Below are positions 40,707-52,815 of a stretch of 64,000 nucleotides of DNA, piece after piece. The DNA is from Smallanthus sonchifolius. Lineage: Eukaryota > Streptophyta > Magnoliopsida > Asterales > Asteraceae. The notes beneath the pieces are model-generated. The model worked only from the letters and a program-made list of their open reading frames with translations, was not told where the DNA came from and searched no databases. Both the position numbers and the translations under genes were made by a program. Positions within the stretch are counted from its first letter, which is position 1, and every line of letters begins with the position of its first letter. The DNA lies in the NCBI GenBank assembly GCA_023525975.1, contig CM042035.1, forward strand, positions 28,859,001 to 28,923,000, given 5' to 3'.

Positions 40707-42832
40707 TTACTCTATTAGCTGAACAGCAGTTATAACGGGTATTTTTTCTTTTAGTTTTTGTGTCAATGCAACCCGAACCGTCATCACCCCGGCCGCAGGA
40801 CCAGCGAGCCTCACTTTAACATCATAATCCTTGATTTCTACAAACTCAAGAATGCCGCCACCTGTGCCAACCAAGTATGGCCTAATCTCTGCAAGAATCT
40901 GCAGAGTAAAGTGTCAACTACTGAAGGTTGACTTTTTGGGTCAACATAGTACTTACCATATATCATATTTTACATGAAATTATTGTACAAATACTCAAAT
41001 AGAATATTTGCAACTTTCTAGTATGTAACATTTTCATTTCTTCTCAAGATTTTCAAGTAATAGTAATCAACTACTTCAAAATTTTGGAGTTAAAAAGTAG
41101 TTTCTCTGGCCTCAGAAAGTCAACAAGCACTTTCTTTTTAAAAGTTTGACATTACAGGGGTGCTTGGATGTGCGTTTTGAAAAATCATAACCGATAAATA
41201 TAACATGCCAAATCTGTGTCTGAATGTGTTTTTGTTGTTTGAAGTGTAGTAGTAAGATAAACCGTTGTCTAAGTGTTTGAAAAATTGTTATTATTTATGA
41301 AACTAATATATGAAAAGAAATAAAACGACATTCTAGTGTAAAAAAGAGGCAAGATTATCGGATGGGAATATCAGTTTTTTAGTAGTTTATATAAAACTGA
41401 TTATTTAACCCCTATACTTTAGATATGGGTGTATTAAATACAGAACCAATTTAAGTAGAGAATCGCAAAAACACTTGTACAGAGTGCTTACGCATATAAT
41501 GAGAGAGACAATGAGAGGCAGTTATACAGTTGTAAAACTGCCTTATGTATCGTAGTTAAATCAATATGTACATGTGTTTATGCGGTTCTTGTGGTTCTTG
41601 TAGTTCTCTACTTAAAATTAGTTCTATATTAAATGACTCCAGTTAGATGATATAAGAATTTGTTTACCCAAACATCAAATCAAGATTGTAGCTATACCTT
41701 CTCAACATTCTCCTCATTCAACTCAAGCCCGGTTTCAGTGTCTAGGATTTGTTCAACATCCATAATTTCAGGAATTTTGTCTCTGAGGCGAGTCTCGATT
41801 CCATTTTTTAACGTCATTGTTGAACTCGGGCATGAACCACATGCTCCTTGAAGTTTTAGCACAACAACAAGACCATCAATTTCATGTAAGGCGACGTTTC
41901 CACCATCAGCCATAAGCCCGGGCCTAACCTCATCCAACACTTTCTCCACATTCTCTTCGGTCAATGGAAGAACACAGCTTGGTGATATCACAAGGCCTTC
42001 AAATTATATCAAATGAAAACAAAGGTCAAGCCGAGTAATCTTTGAACTTGTATTATCATTTATGCAATAATCATTTATGCTTCTGTCGAAAAGATTCATA
42101 CCCAAAGATGAGATTTATAGTTAGACACAGTAGAGAAAGTATGGTTTTGAATTTGTACCGAAAAATCCTATAATTTTCAAATTTGAAAATTATCATCTTT
42201 GACCTAGAAAGTTAAAGGAGTAATCTTTAAATTTGTATTCTGCATTAATCACTTATGCTTTTGTAAAAAACATTAATACCCAAAATCAAGATTCAAAATT
42301 AGACACAGTAGAGAAAGTGTGACGTTCAATTTGTACAAAAATTCCTATAATTTTCAAATTCAAAAACTATCATCTTTGACCTAAAAAGTCAAAGGGCTTA
42401 AATTCAATCAAATGAAACAGAGGTCAAACTGAATAGTTTTCAAATTCCTATTAGATATTGATCCCTCAATCCTCATGCTTTAGAAAAAACAATTGGAGGT
42501 GTTGAATTGCTATCCTAATTTCTATCAATTTTGAATATAAAAACCAACATATTTGACTTAAAAGGTCAAAAGTAGTGTACCTGCACGCTTTCTTGATCGC
42601 CGAGTAGAATCTAATCTAAGAAACTGCTTCACATGGAATTCGCCACTCAAAAACGATTTCTGTTTCCACAATTACGAAAACCCATCATCAATTTTGATTA
42701 AAAATAGAAAAAACAATAATGGAAATGAGCAGAAATTGGTACCTTTCTGGGGAGGAAAACAGGGGAAGGAGAAGGTTTATCATCAGCAGAATAACAACAA
42801 ATGCATCTTGTCTGAGTTGCAATTGCGCCCAT
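40707..42832 (-). CDS. NFU3: NFU-type iron-sulfur cluster scaffold, chloroplast (NFU3-like)
   Basis: Four exons on the minus strand: 42743-42832, 42581-42659, 41698-41996 and 40707-40898, all with GT-AG borders. They join in frame to 219 codons (660 bases with the stop). Residues 1-56 are Ser/Arg/Lys-rich and fit a plastid transit peptide. A NifU C-terminal domain follows (VLPLTEENVEKVLDEVRP), with the cluster-binding CxxC in LQGACGSCPSS (C109 and C112). A second, CxxC-less NifU-like domain is at residues 157-219 (GPAAGVMTVRVALTQKL). This two-domain layout is that of plastid NFU2/NFU3, which pass 4Fe-4S clusters to photosystem I and other plastid enzymes. SPSCVLPLTEENVEKV resembles NFU3 most. 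The reading frame is intact and probably functional. Confidence 0.93.
41997..42580. repeat. NFU intron 2 with degenerate tandem repeat of about 185 bp
   Basis: Blocks such as GTAATCTTT(G/A)AA(C/A)TTGTATT and TTAGACACAGTAGAGAAAGT occur twice (from about 42030 and about 42215). A third, weaker copy begins near 42420. The intron is otherwise plain. Confidence 0.7.
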
Positions 42833-43911
42833 TCCAAATTTTGGTTTTGGAATTTGATTGGATTGGGAGGATTTGATATGATTATGGCGAGATTAAATTT
42901 GAGTTTTGAGAGGGTTTGGTTTGATATCTGTGGACACAAACTGCTTCTTTTTATTCTTGGGACGACGATAGGATATTTTATATTTATTATTATTTAGATT
43001 TGTATTTACCAAATTAGCCTTTCAACTTTCCTTTTAAAAAATTTGTAAATAAAATAATCTTTTTTCAAAATAAAAAAACTATTGTCACCAAACCATGGAA
43101 ATATTTTCATCCTCACCACCTTTTACTCCACTGTTTTTCTTAAAATAAAATATATATAAAAATAATATAATTATATTTTAACAATTCATATCATAATTGA
43201 AAAACAAATAATCATAACCACTAAAATAAATTAAAAATTAAAAATTGCAGTTGTGTAAAAATTGTTGGTTTCACGCGCCAAATGGGTATGCAATCGGGTT
43301 GGGTCTTAGGATGGCTTGGCATAGTAGGTTGGTAGAGTTGTTGGTTCCAACCGTCAAACGACAATTGCGGTTGTGTAAAAATGGAGTTTGGGTCATAAGC
43401 GACGTGGTGAAGATGGCATGTAGAATGGTTGCATTGTTCGATTTTAAAAGGTGTGAAGTTAATAAAGATTTAGGAGAGGAATGTTTGTGAATTTGAAATG
43501 TTAGTATTATATATATGTGAGTGAATTATTTGGTTTAATTATTATTATTTTTTAATTTTGACCGTTAAAAAAGGATAAAATATGAGATTCATTTTTTTTA
43601 ATAAGTCGACCATTGGAAGGGGAGAGTAATCTGTAACCCTAAAAACGAAACTCCTTGTGCCTTTTGTTATAAATGAATGAACTAGTATTTTCTTTTATAT
43701 CATGCGATAGTTGACATACCACATTTTGTCACCCTCTCTTGTTTCCGTTTTAGCAGGCATGTGATAGATTGGTATCAGAGCCCATGATTGTAGGGAATTA
43801 GGTGGCCTTAGCTAACCTAGACTATAACTTTAAGACATCACAATTATAGGAGTAACTTTAGGACCATTTTTACTTATATATTAGTTCACACACACATTTA
43901 TATTGTAGCTA
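42833..43911. other. Upstream of NFU: spacer with an LTR/primer-site remnant
   Basis: 42833-43010 is probably the NFU 5' untranslated and promoter region. An open frame at 43245-43490 (+) has repeated GTTGTGTAAAAATTG/GGAG segments and no recognised domain. At 43770-43783 TGGTATCAGAGCCC is the complement of a Met-tRNA end following an LTR-like end (GCAGGCATGTGATAGAT), so a plus-oriented retrotransposon remnant probably lies near 43.6-43.8 kb. Confidence 0.45.
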
Positions 43912-45080
43912 CTAGGTTACACACCCGTGTATTACATGGGTTTTGATTAATGAAATATTAAAAATTTATTAATAAGTGAAAAAAACAAAGGAAATAATTG
44001 AGAAAACAAATATTAAATAAATAAAATATTTATAAAATAAATATTAATAAATAAGATAATAAATAATTGAGAAACAATAGGTGAAAAAAACTTCAACCAG
44101 TTACTTATTTATTTGATATAGCTTGGTCTCACAAGAAAATAAGCGGGAAAATTTTCAAAGGCTTACAAGAATCTTGAGCTCATTGAATTGTGACACGTGA
44201 CTAATTACTTATTTATTAGGTATAGTTTAGTGTGAAATATAACTAAAAAATTATATTATTCTCGTTATAATATAACAATCTAAATATATTTATTTGAATA
44301 AAATTTAAACTTAGTGAGACTTTCAATCGATATGTCTTCTCATTTTATACTACTTTTATTTTATTTTAACCGTTTGACCCGTTAGAGAAATAACATAACT
44401 CAAATCGACCCTTTCATAAGAAAATAGTTCGAAGTTGCCACATATACAAAACATATGTAAACATATACAAATAGCTAAAATAAGTAATGATGTAAATCGA
44501 AATAGGAAAAAAAGAAAATAATTACTTGAATACTTTCTGATATAATAATATGACAAAAAACACATTGACATTTAACGAATCATAACAAATATTAGATCTT
44601 TGAATATGTAAATATATGATTGAATGCTTTTTTAATTGGATCTTAAATGGCTATAAAATCGTTTTCAGTTTGTAAAATTTATAAAAATATGATTGATGAT
44701 AAACAAAATTTTGAATTCAAAAATCTGTAGGTAAAAATTCAAACGAAAATTGATATACTTGTCTAAAATAATAGAGTTTATTAAAATGTAAAAATAGTCT
44801 CATAATATAATAACTTTTCATAATACAAATTTATTTTTCAAAAATGATAAATAACATCATTAACTATAACTATCCATGATTAATTTCATATTAAGCTTAT
44901 TTAGTTAATATATAATAACTATCAATAATTAAATTTGTTATGTTTCTTAATATATATTATTTAATAGGAGAAAGAAACAAAAAAATTAGTATTTAATAGG
45001 AGAGAGAGGCGGGAAAATAAAAATGAGAAGGAACCAGGAAGTAACATATGTCATCTCAAACTTTTATTTATAAGTATAGA
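43912..45080 (-). mobile_element. Helitron (non-autonomous), minus orientation
   Basis: On the minus strand it starts TCTATACTTATAAATAAAAG (from 45080, after host A) and ends with a weak hairpin ACCCATGTAATACACGGGT, then GTGTAACCTAG and host T. The family core GAGAGAGGCGGGAAAA is at about 45001. At 1169 bp it is the longest copy here. A second internal family-like end near 44205-44230 suggests a composite. Confidence 0.75.
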
Positions 45081-45386
45081 TTTGAATGACAAAAGTGTAA
45101 TCTGCATTTTGAGATGAGTAAAAGAGTGATTGAAATAGAGAATATTATCTATTACAAAAAAGCCATTGAGGAGAAACTAGAATACAACATTAGAAATAGC
45201 AGTCCTTTATTGGCATCAAGCAGAGTTGAAACAATCTATGGGTACAGAATTTCCTCTTTTCCCCTTATTCATGACATGACCAAAATGCCTATACACAAAT
45301 AACATATATATTCTCTATGAATTAAAAATCAAATGACCCAACAAAAAAACTAATATTAATATATATAAAAACAACAAATTTGGATA
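45081..45386. other. Short spacer 3' of the receptor kinase
   Basis: Likely 3' untranslated or terminator region of the kinase gene on the minus strand. The ORF at 45114-45302 has no recognisable product. Confidence 0.4.
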
Positions 45387-48300
45387 CTAAACATTCACCA
45401 TTGTTCCTGAGAAGCTCTGGCTGGCAGTAAAATCTCTTGAATTTGGAGGTGGGGTTAAAGAAGGTGATTCATTTTCAAGATTTGAAGGGAAATCAGCAGA
45501 AACAGTTTCCCAAGAATGTTTTTCATTTTTCCATCGGTTTTTTCGATCCAAGAAGGTTGGTTTTGATGGTGATTTGACCATTTCGACTTTCCAAGTCAGC
45601 ATTGCTACAATATCTGACATGGGTGGCCTTATGTTTGCTTGAGCTTGAAGGCATAATAAAGCCACATGAATTGTTTGCATAACATCTTTTTCTATAAAAC
45701 CTGCATTTCGCATTCTTGGATCTACAAGATCGATCATTTTTGACCTCTCGTATAGCTTCCAAGCCTATAAACATGAAAGATACAAACTCAGTAATCATCA
45801 AGAAAAAGAATATGGAAACAATACGAATAAAAGACTCATAATCTATAACTACGGGTAGTTTGGGAAGTAACAAAATATTGAGGGTTGTAAAATTCAGAGG
45901 TAGAGATTTGACGTGTTTACATATGAACAGGTTGAGTCAGATTATGTTTTAGCACTAACGAAAAATTAACTAAAAAGAAAATGGTCGAGTGGGTCAATCA
46001 GGTTGAAAGTCACCGAAAGTGTATTTTTAATGCATTAAACCTCCTAAGTCATTTTATTTAAAAACTTATATTATTATTGTGTAATTTCTTTTTTGCATTT
46101 ACATTCCCACAAAGTTTACAACTACAAGATTAAAAAATTATTACTACTGTTGTAATGGACTAAAGTTCACTTATACAATTGAGGTGTTGCTAGAGGTGGA
46201 AAAATGTGTCGTCAGGCAGGGTTGGGTAACCAATCAAAGCGGATACTTTTTCTAATTCGGATCAAAGCAGGTCAGGTCGGCTGCTTGATATTTTTTTGAC
46301 CTTATGATAATTAATGTATTAAATATATGATCCTAAAAACTATTATCTTAAAATACTATATAAATTATAAAAAAACCGATTTAAGAGGTTGAAAACATTG
46401 GAATAACAATTTAGGCGATCAGCCCGCTTCATTGTTATGCAAGTATTAAATTTGATCTATTCAATTCGTTAACCCATAATGACCCGTTTTCAAGTAAATG
46501 GATGCATATGGAGTTTCCTTTTTATATAATTTTAAAGTTAAGAAAATATGATCATGATGATTTAAAACTAGAAAGCAAAAGATGATTAATATTGGCAATA
46601 AGATGCAGCTGAGTAAATGACTTACATATTCAGGGAGGTACTGCATTTCTAATGGCAAATTAAGATTGGTATTTTTCCTGCAGCTAATGATTTCCAGCAC
46701 AAGAACTCCAAAACTATAAATGTCAGCCTTTTCGGATAACTGTCCTCTAATTGCATATTCAGGGGCTGTATAGCCTCTACAAAACATCAAAAATACATTA
46801 CATTCGAGATCGTATCATAAGAAATTTTGTGTATTTAATTGTGCATCAACCAACATGAGAAGGGGCGACTAGAGGTGACAAAATGGGCAAGTTAGAACTA
46901 ATTGGATGATGGGTCAAATTGTGTAACTTTTTGTATGGGCCGAAATGGACCCGGTCGGTCGAGTTAACTAGGATTACGTTGTGTCCACATTTTTTCAATT
47001 TTTTATGAATAATTATGGTATTAAATATGATAACAAAAACCATATTGTTAAAATAATATTGTTTTACTCTCTCTTTTTTTTAATAAAACGATTTAGGAGG
47101 TATGAAAAGTACACTTTAGACACCCATTTGACCAGTTTCATGTTTAGCTAAGTTTTCGGTGAAATGGTAACTTTATCAAGGCTGTTACGGAAAATAGCAA
47201 AACTCAGTGAACATTAATACGATCGACCCACCCATTTTGACACCTTTAATCGGAGGAAGACTTACAGTGTTCCGGCAAATGTTGTGCTAAGATAAGCTTG
47301 ATCTTCTGGGAAGAGCCGGGCTAACCCAAAATCTCCAATTCTTGGTTGAAAATTTTCATCTAGAAGAATATTACTAGCTTTTATATCTCTGTGAACAATC
47401 CGAAGGTGTGAATCCTCATGTAAGTACTGCAATCCTCGAGCAATCCCTAAGATTATTTGGAAACGAGTATTCCAATCGAGATACTGATCGCTTTTGCCTG
47501 TTCACAAAGAAAACATAATTAGAAAGGAGGGTACATAGTAATGAATAGAGGTGGTGATTTTGATTTGAGTTATGTTTTATCTCTAACGAGTCAATTTGTT
47601 AAAAGAAAACAATAGCTTAAGGAAAACTATGTCGAAAGGGTCACCCAAAGTGTATTTTTAGTGTACAAAACCTCGTAAATCATTTCGTTCAAAAAAATAA
47701 AATATGATTGAGAATATATATTTTTGTGATCATATCTGATACTAAGTATTTATTAAAAAAAATTAAAAAATTTGGACAAAAAAGTGTTCTGGGTCAACCC
47801 CCAAATAGTTTCAACTAGACAAAAAGCTACACGTCTTGGCCCATTAACCAACCGCCCAATTTTGTCACCTCTACTAGGCAGTGCCTAAAAACTTGAGACG
47901 GCTACCATCTTTCTCCCATGAAATTAGTAAGGTTTGACTGAGCCACATAGTGTGTGTGATTATTTGGCAAATATATAAAATTCACTTCAACATCAAAAAG
48001 AAGATAATCTTGTGACAAAGATCTATATCATCAATTGTAACTTTGAAAGTTTCTAAAACTAATAATGTCAAAACTTGCATGGATAGGAGTAACATTAACT
48101 TCCTGATAAAATCTTCCCATCTTTTGAGTACACAGATAATAACTTTTTGACTAAAATACTAAATCAGCTAAAAGTAGAGGTGGCAACATGTGCAGGTTGC
48201 TTAACAAGCCATAATAGGTTGGGTCTGGTTGACCTGGAACACTTCATGTCCAATCTTTAAATCAACTTTTTACATATAATTTGGTCAAATATAGTTATAA

Positions 48301-49916
48301 AATACGTATACAACATCTAATTTGTTGAATCAAACAAGTAAGCAGGTCGTGCCATGCATTAAAAATAAAGGTGACTTACGACCCGTTTTGACATTTCCTA
48401 TTTAGTTAAATTTCTTGACATGAACCATCTGAGATTTAGAGCCGCGTACCATAAATAATGAGGTCCAAACTTTTGTTCTTCATGTATTCATACACAAGTA
48501 GCCTTTGGGGCCCTTCAGAACAGCAACCAAGAAGTCGAACAAGATTCTTGTGTTGTATGCTTGTGATCATCCTCACCTCTGAAAGAAACTCTGCTTCTCC
48601 TTGTTGTGATTTTTCAAGGGCCAATTTTTTTACAGCAACAAGCTGTCCATCTTCTAATTTTCCCTATTAAAACCACTTAAAGTTATAAATCTTAACTAGA
48701 GGTGGCCAAATGGGCCATCGATGGTTGGATAATGAGTCAAAACACGTCAGGGTCCATCTTTTATAAATAACTAACTAGTTAAATATGATTACAATAAATA
48801 ATATGTTATGACAGTAACAATATAACCTTTTGAATATAATGGGTAGGAAGTTTTATTCATCAAAATATACACATTGGGCAATTTTCAACTTATGGAACCC
48901 CAATTGACCCGTTTTTAAAGCTATTTATTTTAGTTACCCATTCGACTGGTTAGAGATAAAACATAACCCAAATCATCCATTCACAAGTAAATGGTTCAAA
49001 ATTTTGGCATCTACATGATGGTGACTCTATCTTCTTTTTTTCAAATCTTTAGCACTTCATTGATTATTGCCATTTATGATCGTGTGAAACAACATATGAG
49101 ATACCAAATTTTGGGTTCTACAAAATAAAGTATCGTGAGACATACCAAATAGACTGGACCGAATCCACCTTTTCCGAGAAGATTACTTTCATTGAAATTT
49201 TTAGTTGCCTTCTTTAGTGCTTGGTAACTAAAATAGTTTATTGTCCGAAGATTTTTACTAAAATAATCTTTTGGGCCTGCAATGCAATACGAAGAGACTT
49301 GATCAATTTCACATTGTCAATAATAAGATTAAGCTCAACGATCACAAATCATAAAAAAATAGAGGTGACAAAATGGGCGGGTTAGGTCATGGATCAAAAC
49401 GTGTGGGTCAAAATGGGTCGAGCCAAGTCAGGGACTCAGGTTGGCAACAAACACTTTGTGTCTAAACTTTGTAATGTTTATAAATGACAAATGCACCTAA
49501 AATGAGTACAAAAGTTAAAACTTTCAATAACTTCAGATGTTTTATGCATTAAAATACACTTTGGGTGATTTTCAACCCGTCTAACCATTTAGACCACCGT
49601 TTACAACCATTTTTCTTTTATTTTGGTTTTACATATTTGACCCGTTAGAGATAAAACCCAACCTGAGTAAATCCATTCATAAGTAAATAAGTAAATATGA
49701 GATCTCTAAATTACTCAATAAGTGATAACCTTTTCCGCTCTTTTTATGCTTTCCCAACTTCTTCAATTGAGCCGGTTTAATGAACTTCAGAAAGACAAAT
49801 ACAAGAATGAGCAAAATTAGAACCACAATCAACCCCACCAGGAAGATCAACAAGCCAGATGTATGGTGATTATCCGACGAGCTTTCTTGATTAAGTACTA
49901 ATGGTACCGGAGATGC
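45387..49916 (-). CDS. Receptor-like Ser/Thr kinase (intact kinase domain; 5' end unresolved)
   Basis: Six minus-strand exons join in frame: about 49730-49916, 49146-49276, 48450-48663, 47266-47497, 46626-46776 and 45387-45764, giving about 430 residues. The first exon has a membrane segment (LLIFLVGLIVVLILLILVFVF). The kinase follows, with the glycine loop GKGGFGPVYLG, VAVKKL, catalytic HRDIKASNILL, DFGLARLF and GYTAPEYA, all intact. The C-terminal tail is Ser/Pro-rich. Exon-intron phases agree at each junction. Upstream of 49916 no ectodomain exon could be joined in frame; an open stretch at 50748-50860 with a GT donor is a candidate. The kinase resembles DUF26/RLCK-type kinases (FAGTLGYTAPEYA, ISCRKNT), but the subfamily is not settled. 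Likely functional. Introns are packed with hAT-type MITEs. Confidence 0.88.
46191..46505. mobile_element. hAT-type MITE in kinase intron (copy 1)
   Basis: Starts TAGAGGTGGAAAAATGTG and contains family text (GGTTGGGTAACC, GACCCGTTTTCAAGTAAATGG) shared with the other intron copies. The right end is weak. It lies between the last two exons. Confidence 0.55.
46870..47248. mobile_element. hAT-type MITE in kinase intron (copy 2)
   Basis: Left end TAGAGGTGACAAAATGGGC; the right end, complemented, is TAAAGGTGTCAAAATGGG. This is the clearest pair of terminal repeats in the family. Confidence 0.75.
47546..47873. mobile_element. hAT-type MITE in kinase intron (copy 3)
   Basis: Left end TAGAGGTGGTGATTTTG; the right end, complemented, is TAGAGGTGACAAAATTGGGC. 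Interior shared with copies 2, 5 and 6 (GTCACCGAAAGTGTATTTTTA-like block). Confidence 0.72.
48175..48420. mobile_element. hAT-type MITE in kinase intron (copy 4, partial)
   Basis: Starts TAGAGGTGGCAACATGTGC. The family interior is recognisable (ACCCGTTTTGACATTTCC). The right end is not resolved. Confidence 0.5.
48697..49015. mobile_element. hAT-type MITE in kinase intron (copy 5)
   Basis: Starts TAGAGGTGGCCAAATGGGCC; the right end is near 49015 (TTTTGGCATCTACA). The interior has the ACCCGTTTTTAAAG and GACTGGTTAGAGAT family blocks. Confidence 0.65.
49360..49690. mobile_element. hAT-type MITE in kinase intron (copy 6)
   Basis: Starts TAGAGGTGACAAAATGGGCG. The interior shares GGGTGATTTTCAACCCGT and GACCCGTTAGAGATAAAAC with the others. 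The right terminal repeat is lost. Confidence 0.62.
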
Positions 49917-50090
49917 GGCTGCATTCACAAACTTGTAGTATTATTATCAATCAAACACAATTAAGTCTACATAAATGGATCTTTTTCCGTTTCTATTTCT
50001 AATATATGATGTTATCTTCCTTGAAATTCCCTAATTTGGCAAGACAGTGATTGTTTAAGTTCAAATCATCAATGACCAATGAATCAAAAG

Positions 50091-50707
50091 GAAAATCACC
50101 GGAATATACATTTTGACCCACTTTTTTACCAAAATAAATATCGAATTTTAGCCCACTCAAAAATAAACATATCCAAAAGCAATCAATCAGAATACGCCAC
50201 GGAAGCTAACCCAGCTAAGAAGGCTAGATTTCAGCCGGCATAGAAAAAGAGAAAAGGCACAAGGGATCCACAAAACCAACTAATCAGAAAACGCCACGTA
50301 AGCTAACCAGGCTAAAATCTAGCCAGCTACTTCCCAAATAGGGGTGTGCAGAAAAAACGGAAACCGAACCGTATCCGTAACCGAAAAAACCAAACCGAAT
50401 TGTGAATTCGGTTTTCGGTACGGTTCCTAACCGTATCCGAATTGTGAATTCAGTTTTTGGATTGGTTAATGGATATACATTTTTTTAGTTCGGTTTATTC
50501 GAATAAGTGATAACTATATATGAATTCGGTTTATTCGGTACATATATTTTTTTAAAACTGAACCGTTGAACACCCCTATATCCCAGTAAGCTAAAACTCA
50601 GCTGGCAAATCATCGAACTAACAAAAAAAATCACCATGTGACGTTTTCTGGATATGTTTATTTTTGTAAAAAAGTGGTTCAAAATCTTTATTCTCGTGAT
50701 TTTCCCT
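50091..50707. mobile_element. TIR/foldback element with nested MITE
   Basis: The left arm (GGAAAATCACCGGAATATAC ... CCACTTTTTTACC ... AAATAAACATATCC) is matched in reverse by 50648-50707 (GGATATGTTTATTTTTGT ... GTGATTTTCC). The interior has two rough copies of AATCAGAA(T/A)ACGCCACG(G/T)AAGCTAACC. It holds the MITE at 50339-50578. Confidence 0.65.
50339..50578. mobile_element. hAT-type MITE with TAGGGGTG ends
   Basis: Begins TAGGGGTGTGCAGAAAAAAC and ends TTGAACACCCCTA. The interior repeats CCGAACCGTATCCG and GTGAATTCGGTTTT-like short palindromes. Nested in the foldback element. No clear 8-bp duplication. Confidence 0.65.
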
Positions 50708-51300
50708 TAAATCAAATCATATCTTAGGTGTTTGTTAAAATGCTGGAGACACAAACTTCAAAAACCCCAATATCAAGTTCACACAACCACTCAATAAACA
50801 TCGAACATCCCACATTTTCAGGCAACATATTCAAAATAATTACCTCCAAGTGCACGACGCATCGTTTAATCTTTCTAATTTCACAGTATCTGTATCCAGC
50901 AATCCCCAATTTCTCATCAGCCGGAGGGTTTTCTGAGCCAATGTGGAGTGATAATCGAAGAAGACATACATATTAGAGATTTCCATGTGTTGATAAACCC
51001 TAGGTGAGAGAGTGAAAAAATTTGTCTTGTTGAAGTCGGCAAATCACGAATTGGAGTTAGGTGTGCTTTGCTGTAATTCGGTTTGTGAATAGAAAACTGG
51101 TATTGAAATATTCTTGTTCGTAACGTTTGTCTTCACGTGAAATTTGTGAGGAGTCGCCGGCGATTGATTCCTTTTGCGCTAGAATTAGGCGTCGTTAGTG
51201 TGCAACAAACTAAAATTTTGCTTTCATGTTTATTACCGGTGGCGTTTAAGAAAATTTTACAATTCCAACATCTGAATAAAAAATCTGAAAATTCGAATAT
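50708..51300 (-). other. Probable upstream region of the receptor kinase
   Basis: Contains the candidate first exon (about 50748-50985, minus strand). One frame gives NMYVFFDYHSTLAQKT from an ATG, but ends in a splice phase that does not fit the membrane exon. A second frame without a Met ends in the right phase. I cannot choose between them. The rest is non-coding. Confidence 0.3.
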
Positions 51301-52267
51301 TGTTATATATAAAAAATATTATCTTCTTTTTTATCTATAGTTTATTTCTTATTGATAGAATCATCGTGATCGTGTATATATAAATCTATGATATCAATGA
51401 CAAATACACAATCTTTCATACATCCAATTGTTTATTTCACGTTATCAGCACCTTAGCTCTGCCAGGTTACGTATTCACATACAGTGGCATAACAATTTCT
51501 TATAGGTCGACAAAACAGACACTTACAACAACATTATCAAATCATGCTGAACTAATTGCACTCTATGAAGCTAGTCGAGAATGCGTGTGGTTGAGGTCGA
51601 TGATCAATCATATACAAGACGCATGTGGTTTAGAACAGATCAAGAAGGACCCGACGATTATCAATGAAGACAATGATGTTTGCATAGCTCAGATCAGAGA
51701 AGGCTACATCAAAGGCGACAGAACAAAGCATATTTCACCCAAGTTTTTCTTAACATATGACCTACAGAAAGAAGGGGAAATCGATATTCGTCAGATCAAG
51801 TCAAATGAAAATTTAGCCGACCTGTTTACAAAATCTCTACCTAGAAGCAATTTCGAGCAACTTTCACAACAGATCGGGCTGCGCAGATTGAAAGACATTT
51901 GTTAATTTGAGGGGGGCATTATACACGTTGTACTCTTTTTCCCTTAACTAAGTTTTGTCCCACTGGGTTTTCTTAGTAAGATTTTTAACGAGACAGCATA
52001 ACTGATCCAGTAGTATCAGTTTATTTTCTTTGTCGCGAAGTACTGAGTTAACATCATCCTAAAGTATGTTGTTAATTGTGTATAATGAGTAGTAATATAT
52101 ATCTGAGGGTGAGTGTCATAAATGCATATATATATATATATATATAATATTATCTCCTGTTTTATCTATAGTTTGTTTTCTTATTGATAGAATCATCGTG
52201 TATATATAAATCTATGATGTCAATGAGAAATACACAATCTTCCATACATCCAATTGTTTATTTCAAA
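51300..52267 (+). mobile_element. Internally deleted Ty1/copia element (Retrofit/Ale-like)
   Basis: The LTR end block (TTGATAGAATCATCGTG ... CCAATTGTTTATTTCA) occurs twice, at 51309-51436 and 52146-52266. The first is followed by the primer-site-like CGTTATCAGCACC. Only the RNase H end of pol remains between them. The 5' LTR is truncated and nearly all internal sequence is deleted. Confidence 0.8.
51450..51905 (+). pseudogene. Copia RNase H C-terminal fragment
   Basis: In frame from about 51450: YRSTKQTLTTTLSNHAELIA, SRECVWLRSMI, RTKHISPKFFL and SNENLADLFTKSLPRSNF, the conserved end of copia Pol. It stops at TAA (51903-51905) just before a polypurine tract (GAGGGGGGCA). The rest of Pol is absent. 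Confidence 0.88.
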
Positions 52268-52366
52268 TATGAATTATTCAAAATATTTTGAGAAACATCA
52301 TCCCAATTTTAGAAGTCGTTAATTTTAATTTAATTAAATGTGTGCATGTGTGTGGAGAGCCGAGAG

Positions 52367-52397
<31 letters not shown>

Positions 52398-52400
52398 ATA
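52268..52400. repeat. Spacer with TA and GA microsatellites
   Basis: Contains (TA)n at 52367-52380 followed directly by (GA)n at 52381-52397. No gene. Confidence 0.8.
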
Positions 52401-52781
52401 TATAGGATGAAAACTTCTCTTAGTTATGAAAACATTTGAAAACTGTACAAAAATAGGATTTTCACAAGGTTTTTTTTTTGGAAAATCTTTTATATGTAAT
52501 TTCAAAAATTTTTATAAAAAAAATCAAAATAGCGTCGACCAGATTTTTTTATAATTTTTTTTAAATTCTGTCCAATTGTTTTACATATGTAATTTTTGTT
52601 TTTACACAAAAAACGTGGATTTTTGTCCATTTAAAAAAAAACTGCTCGACGCTTTTTGTATTTTTTTTTACGGAAATTTTATAAAAGTTGCTAAAAATCA
52701 TTCCCAAATTTTTTTTAAACATGTTTTTTGTTAGAGTTTTCAAGGTTTTCTCCATTCATGTGGGTTTTCAAAATATCCATC

Positions 52782-52788
<7 letters not shown>
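52401..52788. mobile_element. MITE (third TA-flanked type)
   Basis: Left end TATAGGATGAAAACTTCTC; the complement of the right end is TATAGGGGATGGATATTTTG followed by GAAAACCCACATG. These are imperfect inverted repeats sharing GAAAAC motifs. Flanked by TA sequence. Confidence 0.6.
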
Positions 52789-52810
<22 letters not shown>

Positions 52811-52815
<5 letters not shown>

